Positions 26,246 to 34,805 of a stretch of 64,000 nt of DNA are shown here, piece by piece. Source of the stretch: Protula sp. h YS-2021 (lineage: Eukaryota > Annelida > Polychaeta > Sabellida > Serpulidae); assembly GCA_949752745.1 (NCBI GenBank), contig OX457025.1, positions 52,287,098-52,351,097 on the forward strand, in the 5' to 3' direction. The notes beneath the pieces are model-generated. The model did not search any database, was not told where the DNA came from, and saw only the letters and a list, made by a program, of their open reading frames with translations. Position 1 is the first letter of the stretch. Each line of letters starts with the position of its first letter. Position numbers and translations under genes: made by a program.

Positions 26246-26983
26246 CTATTTTTCTCCATCTGCTTCACTCTGTTCACTGGCATCCATATCACTTTCTTCG
26301 TCACTGCTTTCATCTTGCTCCTCCTCATCTAGAAGCTCTTCAAAGAATGCATCGTTTCTTCTTATAGCCGCCTTTAGTGCCTTTGAATACTCGTAATGTT
26401 TTTCATCAACAAAGTAATTGAAGTCTTATAAAATGGTTTCATAATGTTCGTTTTGTTGTAAACGTTGGGCATATTTGAATAGTCTCATAAACAGTTGTTT
26501 AAGTCGACGCTTATAAATGGGTCGAAAGTCATCACTTGCTATGTCACGCGCATCTTCAAGCCCTTGTTCTTCATATTCTGAAACCTTTTCTTGAAATTTC
26601 TTATCATATTCATCGTAGACTTCTTGAACCATATCATACCAAACAGAGTCTGTTTCTGACTCACTTTCAGAGTCTGTTTCTGACTCACTTTCAGAGCTGC
26701 CGTCATCATCACCCTCAACACAATGTTCCATGTGTTTGAACAAAGCTTCTTGACTGTTGTATAACGCACCACATTCTGTACAAGCATGTGCATTCTTTTC
26801 AGTCATGTTGACGCTTTGACTTTCCATAGAAGACTCATCTAAAGTTTCAGTGATAGGTGGTTTTACAGGGTTTTCCATATCTATCTCCAATTCTTCTTCT
26901 TCTGAAGTGTGAGCATTCTTTAAGTGCCTTTTAAGACTTTGTGGCCAATCATAAGATTTCAAACAAATGTTGCATTTATACAT
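26246..26983 (-). pseudogene. C2H2 zinc-finger acidic protein with an internal stop
   Basis: ATG 26983 starts with a C2H2 finger (CNICLKSYDWPQSLKRHLKNAH), then an acidic linker, a second finger (CTECGALYNSQEALFKHMEHC), a Ser/Glu/Asp-rich repeat and a helical region. An in-frame TAA at 26426-26428 ends the reading frame after 185 codons, but the same frame stays open for 59 more codons with an acidic Ser/Glu-rich tail and stops at 26246. So either one nonsense mutation shortened the protein, or two forms exist by readthrough. A TATATAAGG box lies at about 27035. This is the only gene of the palindromic element; a DNA-binding regulator is inferred. Confidence 0.65.
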
Positions 26984-27029
26984 CCTTTCGGTTCAACATG
27001 CACTTTTCAAATGAAGAAAAAGTCTTTAA

Positions 27030-27160
27030 ACATAGCCTTATATACAACTTGTTGAACAACATGTTGAACATGTTCAACTTGTTGAACAACATGTTGAAGA
27101 ACATGTTGAAGAACATGTTCAACAAGTTCAACATGTTGTTGAACATGTTGTCTACGCCTA
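27030..27160. repeat. Short GAACATGTT minisatellite upstream of the zinc-finger gene
   Basis: The same 9-bp family as in the arms, here in the promoter region (27040-27150). It is followed by GGGTTAGGGTTA, two telomere-like units. Confidence 0.75.
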
Positions 27161-27189
27161 GGGTTAGGGTTATGCCGCTTAGAGGAGTC

Positions 27190-27275
27190 TAACGTCATGA
27201 CGTCTTTATGACGTTATCATGACATCATTATGACGTCATCACGTCATCATTATAACGTCATAATAACGTCATTCG
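27190..27275. promoter_or_regulatory. CRE-like array in the centre of the second element
   Basis: Variants of ATGACGTCAT, AACGTCAT and ATGACGTTAT follow each other over 85 bp, with one perfect TGACGTCA near 27231. Confidence 0.5.
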
Positions 27276-27352
27276 AACAGGCGCGCGCTTTACCAAAAAA
27301 AAAACTGACTCAGCAGAATTTGTTTCTGTTTGATAGGTATGAAATGCATGTC

Positions 27353-27368
27353 TCACTCTTCCTTTTAT
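27353..27368 (-). promoter_or_regulatory. Polinton-type core promoter in the second element
   Basis: Minus-strand ATAAAAGGAAGAGTGA with flanking TACACACCATATTTTGATTAC matches the Polinton left end (about 203-225 and 344-359). It points toward the zinc-finger gene 370 bases away. Confidence 0.6.
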
Positions 27369-27440
27369 GTTACTTCGATGTAATCAAAATATGGTGTGTA
27401 ACTTGCTCAAAAATGCCAAACTTGTTAAAATTGCTAAAAT

Positions 27441-27453
27441 TGCTGACTCAGCA
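27441..27453. promoter_or_regulatory. Perfect T-MARE palindrome in the second element
   Basis: TGCTGACTCAGCA, identical to 14575-14587. Confidence 0.5.
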
Positions 27454-27464
27454 AATCGACCAAC

Positions 27465-29572
27465 TTGTGCAACAACATGTTGAACATGTTGAACATGTTG
27501 CTGAACATGTTGAACATGTTGAACATGTTGAACATGTTGCTGAACATGTTGAACATGTTCAACTTGTGCAACAACATGTTGAACATGTTGAACATGTTGC
27601 TGAACATGTTGAACATGTTGAACATGTTGTTGAACATGTTGAACATGTTGTTGAACATGTTGAACATGTTCAACTTGTTAAACATGTTGTTGAACATGTT
27701 GAACATGTTGTTGAACATGTTCAACAACATGTTGAACATGTTGAACAACAGCTTGTTAAACAATTGTTGTACAATTGCTAAACAACTTGTTGAACAATAG
27801 TTTGACGTAAAAAAAATAATTCAAACACATGTTTGAATGGTGGGCGCGCGCCATTCCAATAACCCACCTATGCACAAACTACTGTAAAACTAAGACATCA
27901 AACTGAATTCAATGGTGAAATTTTCATTCAAATCGGTTAACCATAACGAAAGTTATTACACTTTTCCACTTTTTAAAAAGTTAAAATGGCGAATGTCAAA
28001 TTATGCCTACAGCCAGCTGCGCAAATAGCCCATGACTACATTATAACAAAAACTAGATATAAAACTGAACCAAACAGTGAAAGTTTCATGCAAATCGACC
28101 AACTATAGCGAAAGTTATGCCAATTTTCCACTTTTTACAAGGTTAAAATGGCGGCATGTTACAAAAATGCATACAGCCACCGGTGTAAATAGCCTGTGAC
28201 CACTTTATAACAAAACTAGATATAAAACTGAATCAAACAGTGAAATTTTCATGCAAATCCGTCAACTATAGCGAAAGTTATCCCACTTTTTCACTTTTTA
28301 CAAAGTTAAAATGGCGGCATGTCACATTATGCATACAGCCACCGGTGTAAATAGCCCGTGACCACTTAATGTTAAAACTTTACATAAAACTGAATCAAAC
28401 AGTGAAATTTTCATGCAAATCCGTCAACTATAGCGAAAGTTATCCCACTTTTTCACTTTTTACAAAGTTAAAATGGCGGCATGTCACATTATGCATACAG
28501 CCACCGGTGTAAATAGCCCGTGACCACTTAATGTTAAAACTTTACATAAAACTGAATCAAACAGTGAAATTTCATGCAAATCCGTCAACTATAGCGAAAG
28601 TTATCCCACTTTTTCACTTTTTACAAAGTTAAAATGGCGGCATGTCACATTATGCATACAACCACCGGTGTAAATAGCCCGTGACCACTTAATGTTAAAA
28701 CTTTACATAAAACTGAATCAAACAGTGAAATTTTCATGCAAATCCGTCAACTATAGCGAAAGTTATCCCACTTTTTCACTTTTTACAAAGTTAAAATGGC
28801 GGCATGTCACATTATGCATACAACCACCGGTGTAAATAGCCCGTGACCACTTAATGTTAAAACTTTACATAAAACTGAATCAAACAGTGAAATTTTCATG
28901 CAAATCCGTCAACTATAGCGAAAGTTATCCCACTTTTTCACTTTTTACAAAGTTAAAATGGCGGCATGTCACATTATGCATACAACCACCGGTGTAAATA
29001 GCCCGTGACCACTTAATGTTAAAACTTTACATAAAACTGAATCAAACAGTGAAATTTTCATGCAAATCCGTCAACTATAGCGAAAGTTATCCCACTTTTT
29101 CACTTTTTACAAAGTTAAAATGGCTGCATGTCACATTATGCATACAGCCAGCTGCGCAAATAGCCTGTGACCACTTTATAACAAAACTAGATATAAAACT
29201 GAATCAAACAGTGAAATTTTCATGTAAATCGACCAAGTATAACGAAAGTTATCCCACTTTTTCACTTTTTACACAGTTAAAATGGCGACATGTTACAAAT
29301 ATGCAAAGTTCCACACTTCAACGGAAGTCCGTTATTTCAAATTACGAAAACAAAATGACGTTTCGTTTACGCACACTCTGCTCTGACGTTTACCCTTCAT
29401 CATCCCAACACGCGCGCGCGCTCCATCCAAAAACTCAAGCAGATAGAAACAAACAGACACTATGACGTCACTTCCGGTCCAGACATGATGACGTCAATTC
29501 CAGACATGATGACGTCACTTCCAGACAGTATGACGTCACAAAGTGCGGTGATTCCGGCGTTTTCACCCTACT
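27465..29572 (-). repeat. Right inverted arm of the second element
   Basis: Inverted copy of the left arm, longer because it has nine satellite units (about 27850-29300) where the left arm has five. Confidence 0.85.
27850..29300 (-). repeat. 162-bp satellite, nine units (right arm)
   Basis: Same unit inverted. The central copies are nearly identical to each other, which indicates recent expansion. Confidence 0.85.
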
Positions 29573-29697
29573 GAACACCCATGGGTGTTCTAGAACACTG
29601 TTCCAAAACACCCATTGGTGTTCTGGAACAAATGGGCGTTCTGGAACAATGTTCCAAACGCATTTCCATAATAGTGCTATGGGGATTTGAAAAATTT
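29573..29697 (+). repeat. 125-bp direct repeat flanking the second element, right copy
   Basis: Exact match to 24318-24442. It begins at the base after the terminal CCCTACT of the palindrome. Confidence 0.9.
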
Positions 29698-31140
29698 GGC
29701 CTTGAATTTAACTTCGAAGATAAAGGTCAAGGTCAACCATTTTCTAGATTTTTCCAGTTCCTGTCGACCTCCATATGTATGGCAAGTTGCGTTTTTCTAG
29801 CAAAAACCGTCTCGGAGGAGATGCGTGAAAACCGATTTGGTTTTAAAGGAGAAAAAAAAATAGAAAAAAAAAAAAAACAGGTTGGAAGATGAATAGATAA
29901 ATCACCCACATTTGCTATAGCAGATAGCCAAGTGGGAATGGCACAACATCTAAACAACAAATAAGCAACTTCGGATGTTGGATTTCTCTCCTCATTATTA
30001 TTTTTTATTTTGTATAATGGTTATTAACACTTGACAAGCCTTTGGCTTGCAAGAGTTATATGAATTTGTGCGAGCAAAATTCGTCCTTTTTTTTTTTCTT
30101 CTTGACACTTTTTCCGATTTTTTGTGTCTTCTTCTTCTCTGACACTATGGGCCCTACGACCATGAAACTTGGGACTTATGAAGAGCTTGATCTGAACATG
30201 TGCATGTCACTTTTTATTTTCGTCTTTGATTTCGTTTTCTTTGTTAAAACGCCATGTGAAAAGAGTGTATTTTTTGCAGGTTAATGCGTAGCATTTAAGC
30301 CACATCACACACAGTTGCTCAGTGAGCTTTGTGCGAGCTCTCACTGCTGTGTTGTTTGCAATATATTATTCAAGAAATAACCCATTGAAGCCAGTATTTT
30401 TGTGTTTTAATTTTTGTCAAGTGTTTAACATTTCGCTAGCGGAATGAGCTTCTAGTTTTTTCTTGTTCTTGTTCTTGTTCTTGTTCTTGTTCTTCTTCTT
30501 CTTCTTCTTCCTACTTATCCCATTTTAATCCCTCCTCCTCCTGCCTAAATAATTTTGTGTGTCATGTCCTCCCTCTCTCGCGGTACGGTTCGTATAAAGC
30601 GGTACGGTTCATATTATAAAGGGAGAACAAGTAAAAAAAATAAGAGTGGTTTGGAAACAATAAAAGCATGGAAAGGCTGTTTGCATGCGACTTATGCGTG
30701 CGTTTTGCCTTTCCATGAAACGGGCCTGTTGCATGCCAGGGTTAATGCACGACACAACGTTTGCATGCTACACCATCTGTCGAGATGCCACCACTGCAGG
30801 AAGTCGTTAGATGAGGACAGCTCAACGTGCGCACATACTGTGTATGAACTGTGCCTTATGCAAATATAAGACAATGTTTTGCAACAGTGTTTTAGGTTGG
30901 CGACACTTGAAGTGTATAATGGTTAACAGATGAATGATCTCCGGAATCATGAATATTATCTTGTGTTTGAATAAACGGTATGCAAATATGTCAGCCCTTT
31001 TCAGGTCTACTGTAAAAAGGGGTTCTTAATTTGCTTAATGCACTCATGCACATTAAAAAGTCTGCAAATTTTTTAAGGTTTCGTATCTTTAGAGTTTGAG
31101 AGAGCTCAATTGGAAACAAGGGTAGGTCAAAATTTTCCGT
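29698..31140. repeat. Interspersed repeats and microsatellites
   Basis: A repeat copy at about 30025-30290 (ACTTGACAAGCCTTTGGCTTG, TTCTTCTCTGACACTA, GAGCTTGATCTGAACATGTGC) has a diverged relative at 34440-34690. A (TTCTTG)n(CTT)n tract is at 30455-30515. No gene is seen. Confidence 0.55.
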
Positions 31141-31960
31141 TCACATTTTCAGCCAAAAGACCAAGCACCTCAATAGCGTATGTGACCGCTTCCAGCGTGA
31201 AGCATCAGTCCTTCTTGGCATCGAGCAGATGAGACGGTTAATCCTCCACTGAGGGTAGCGGCACCACTCCTTGATCAATGCTTGGCGCAGTTCGGCATGA
31301 TTTCTCAGAGGCGCATCCCGTTGTCTAGCATTCCGATCCACATAATCCCGGACATGTTCTATCGTGTTCATGTCTGAGGAGTAAGGTGGCCACGGTAAGA
31401 TGTTAACTTTATTAACTTTAACTTTAACTGCAAACTATCTCTGGCAGCATGCGGTCTCCCTTTATCCCGCATAAAGATGGCGTTGTTGTTTTGCTGGATG
31501 TCGGAAGGCACTTTGCCTGCCAGCACCTAAATTTAATCGCTCCCTAGACTATAACCGATCCACCGCCAATGCGGTCAACTTGAGCAACATAAGGCCTGGC
31601 GTAGCGCTTACCATTTCGTCGATAAACACGTGATCTAAGGTCGTTTCTGTACAATAAAAATCTGGACTCATCGGAAAAGCTCACTCGTCGCCAGTTGCGC
31701 GGCCACTCCCGTCGTAAGCGGAGTCTTCGTGCGTCCAGTACTCAGCCTCGATGAGGTCTGCGAGCACGTATTCCGTGTTCCGCCAAACGCCTGGACACCG
31801 TCACCCTGCAGCCGATAAACCGTTGCTCGGCTGCATCCAAATCTGTTAGCGATGCCCGTACAGTAAGTCCACTTTCCAGCATTCCTAAAACCCGGTACCC
31901 CTCGCTTTCAGAAAGCCGTGGCATTGCGTCTTTAAGTTCCACACAAAAATGGTCAATGAG
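31141..31960 (-). pseudogene. Tc1/mariner transposase, decayed
   Basis: Fragments of a Tc1-type DDE transposase read on the minus strand. An N-terminal helix-turn-helix part (RVLGMLESGLTV; TVSRRLAEHGI) is at 31742-31942. A middle part with SDESRFLLYRND, QVDRIGGGSV and an in-frame stop just before GAI lies at about 31530-31690. The C-terminal part NTIEHVRDYVDR and LIKEWCRYPQ is at 31141-31371. Frameshifts separate the parts. Only the catalytic module is visible; I could not find clear inverted ends. Confidence 0.85.
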
Positions 31961-32929
31961 AAACCTTAATCATTCGTGTTAACTTTTTCGTGCCACAAGA
32001 AATTTCGTGATCTACTGTCTGTATATTGTGCACTGAAACAATATTGGTCAAGCACCTCTGTTGATCAGTTATAAAGTTTTAATGGCCATAGCAACGTGTG
32101 AACTGGAAATATTCTAAAAATGTGTGTATACTTTTTAAAGTGCCTGAGTATAAATAAAGGGGGATTGTTATATGCTAATTTGTTTGAAAAATAAAGGGGG
32201 TTTCCTCAATGAATTGTGAATATTCTGATTTGTTAAAAGTGTTCTTGAATCAATTGTAGATATCTTGTTTGGTTAACATTAAAACTGTTGCTGAATCAGT
32301 CGTACATTCAGCCTATGAATATAAAGGCCTATTGAATAACCTGAAAAGTTGAAGTCTTGCTGAGCAATATGTTGAAAAGATAACTGAAATCGACTCAGTT
32401 ATTTTAAAGTTATGCGCTTTTGAAATTGCCATGTCTGAACGAATCATTTTTTTTTCATAGTGACCTTTGACCCCTCTGTGACGTTATAAGAGCAGGTGCA
32501 CATTATAACGTCACAAACAACTCATCACGGATTTTTCTACCATTTATACCAAGTATTTGGAACAGAGATGTCTGTTATAAATGCGGCTTTGACCCCCTGA
32601 GCGATAATATGAGTTTTTTCAATCATTTATATCAACGTACTCTGAATATCCATTTGCACCCTTCTCTCCACTTGACTTTCCTTGCAGCTAATTGCGTTGC
32701 CGCATAACAAAGGCGTGGTTGGCTAACACGCTCTTACACATCTCCAATCAACGGGATAAAATGCATATTATAAGGAACTAACACAAATTTTAAACCAAAT
32801 TTCTAAGATAACAGATAGATCAAATATACCAAGGCATCCATCTGTTAATGAATGGACTGACCATACTTGGTGACATAAAGAGCATATCGAAATTGTATAT
32901 ATACTGTATATTATTACAAAGTTTCTTAC
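31961..32929. other. Non-coding DNA, probably intronic
   Basis: It lies downstream of the minus-strand exon at 32930-32972. No repeat family or exon is recognised. Confidence 0.35.
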
Positions 32930-32972
32930 CTGCGTTTATCAAGTTGAGGAATTCATCAATGTTACTGATGGG
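32930..32972 (-). CDS. Second coding exon of a putative secreted protein
   Basis: A 43-bp segment between a good acceptor (TTGTGCTTTCAG) and donor (GTAAGAAAC) on the minus strand reads PISNIDEFLNLINA, in phase with the upstream exon at 33183-33245. Short, so moderate confidence. Confidence 0.5.
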
Positions 32973-33182
32973 CTGAAAGCACAATTAAAAACACGTGAAT
33001 TATCACTTCAGGTAAATTAATTATGTTATTTTCCGTTTTTAAATCGATTTAAGTATAAATTCTGCCCTATTTTTGCTTCGTTGTTTTACTATTTTTATTG
33101 CATCTTCGTCGGGATACGGTGCAGCTCTTTAGACGACTGTGATTTTAAGTGTTAGCGAATGAAGGTTACACTCGCCTCTTAC

Positions 33183-33245
33183 CTTTGCATAGATCCTGCA
33201 AGCAGCGGTCAGCAGGAAAGCAATGGTATATCCCCAGTGCTTCAT
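33183..33245 (-). CDS. First coding exon of a putative secreted protein (signal peptide)
   Basis: ATG 33245 opens 21 codons (MKHWGYTIAFLLTAACRIYA...) with a charged start, hydrophobic core and Ala-rich end, a classical signal peptide, followed by a GTAAGAG donor. A TTTGTTTGTGTGTAG acceptor lies two bases before the ATG, suggesting an upstream untranslated exon. The mature protein begins in the next exon; its family cannot be told from these residues. Confidence 0.55.
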
Positions 33246-33369
33246 TCCTACACACAAACAAAACAGATCTTTTAGCAGTCACTTTATTATGCATTCGAGT
33301 CAATAATCGATCATCATGGAAGTACTAGCAAAAGCAGGCAAAGGTTGGACGGCAACAATGTAACTGAAA

Positions 33370-34050
33370 AACGGTGACAACGCATATACAACTGTGTACA
33401 GTGATCACTTACACACCACTGTGTACGATGATCACATACACTACTGTGTGCGGTGATCACACACACACATCACTGTGTACGGTGATTACACACACTCACA
33501 CCACTGCGTACAGTAACGCATATAAAACTGTGTACGGTGAACGAACTCGTACCACTTTGTAATTTGTTTACGCACATACCACTGTGTACGGTGATTATCC
33601 ACATACTACTGTGTACGGCCATTAGACACATACTACTATGTGCGGTGTCTACGCACATACCACTGTGTACAGTGATCACGCATACAACACTGTGTACGGG
33701 CACCACGCACATACCTCTATGTGCGGTGAGACACCACTGTGCACAGTGATCAAACACACACCTCTCTGTACGGGACCACGCACATGCCTCTATATGCGGT
33801 GATCACCAAGGCACCACTGTGTGCAGTGATCAGGCACATACCACTGTTTTACATTAATCATACAAATACCTCCGTTTGCAGTGATCCCGCACACTCTACT
33901 GTGTAAGGTGATCACGGAAATATACGATGAATACGGATGCGCCACTCTGTACCGTGACCATATACATACCAATGTGTACAGCAACTACGAAGATATTACT
34001 GTGTGTAACCACAGACCAACTTATACAGCAACCATTCTGTACAGTAACCG
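33370..34050. repeat. 28-30-bp minisatellite
   Basis: Roughly twenty degenerate copies of CACTGTGTACGGTGATCACACACATAC. Open frames over it on both strands are artefacts. Confidence 0.85.
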
Positions 34051-34429
34051 CACAAACAGTCTCACAACTGAACCGATTTCGCTACCAGCTCGTAAAAATT
34101 ACACTTGGGAGCGCAAAGTCATATTCTTGAAAGCAGAAATTACAGAAGTTTTCTATAAATAATGCCACCAAGCCAGCTGCATTAATATTCGAAAATATAT
34201 GTTTCCAGCAAACGATGACCCACATAAAAAAAGCATGCTCCCTAAACCCAAAATAAACAAGAAAAAAGAAACAAACACACACCGGAGTGGGCAATGTATA
34301 CACAAAATATTATTCCAATCCAAATAAAACTGTAAAAGTAGCATTTAATCAAAATTTTCAGACGGAGTAACAGACATGAGAAGTGGTGACGTGTGGCGGT
34401 ATATTTGTACAAAAATACAAAACGTACAT

Positions 34430-34690
34430 GCTGTAGGTTTTATTGACACTTGACAAGTCTTTGACTTGGTCAAGGCTTATATGAATTTGTGCGGGCAGCC
34501 GTTGGTGCTTTTTTCTTGACAGTAAAATCCATTATCTGTCTCAGCTTCTTCTCTGACACTACAAGCCCTAGGATCACAAAACTTTGTACTTGTGTAGAAC
34601 TTGATCTGAGGATGTGCACCCCGCCTTTTTTCGTCTACGATTTCGTTTTCATGCTTAAAAGCCATGCGAACACAGCTGATTTTAGAATAA
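34430..34690. repeat. Second copy of the 30025-30290 dispersed repeat
   Basis: It shares CACTTGACAAG, CTTATATGAATTTGTGCG, TTCTTCTCTGACACTA and GAACTTGATCTGA with the first copy in the same order. Confidence 0.65.
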
Positions 34691-34700
34691 ATAAGTATAG

Positions 34701-34805
34701 GATACAGTACGAAGAGGGTCCAAGAGTTCAAATAATGGACAGTTCCGAGGCAACGCCGAGGAACTGTCCATTATTTGAACTCTTGGACCCTCTGAGTTCT
34801 GTATC
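34701..34805. repeat. Foldback hairpin, possible MITE
   Basis: Two 46-base arms (34701-34746 and 34760-34805) are complementary with only a few mismatches at the outer end and a 13-base loop. The TAATGGAC motif recurs in smaller hairpins at 35915-35990. Confidence 0.75.

Larger units (their letters stand above)
24443..29572. mobile_element. Palindromic non-autonomous relative of the Polinton
   Basis: A 5.1-kb element with very long inverted arms (about 24443-26040 and 27465-29572). The right end is AGTAGGGTGAAAA when read inward, the same start as the Polinton at 147, and both ends share TGACGTCATACTGTCTGGAAGTGAC with it. The left end lacks the first A. The arms carry CRE/ETS arrays, a 162-bp satellite also found in the Polinton, and a GAACATGTT minisatellite. 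The centre holds one C2H2 zinc-finger gene and a promoter of the Polinton type (27353-27368). It has no integrase, polymerase or capsid genes, so it would depend on a complete element. It is flanked by a 125-bp duplication and not by a 6-bp one. Confidence 0.8.

Noticed and set aside
27147..27165. Telomere repeats
   Set aside because: Only two TTAGGG-like units, too few to mean a telomere remnant.
25566..27800. Long open frames with VEHVEHV- or NMLNML-type repeats
   Set aside because: They are translations of a 9-bp minisatellite, whose unit length keeps all frames open; they occur mirrored on both strands.
33374..33757. Frames over the GTGTACGGTGATCAC minisatellite
   Set aside because: Artefacts of a tandem repeat with no coding constraint.
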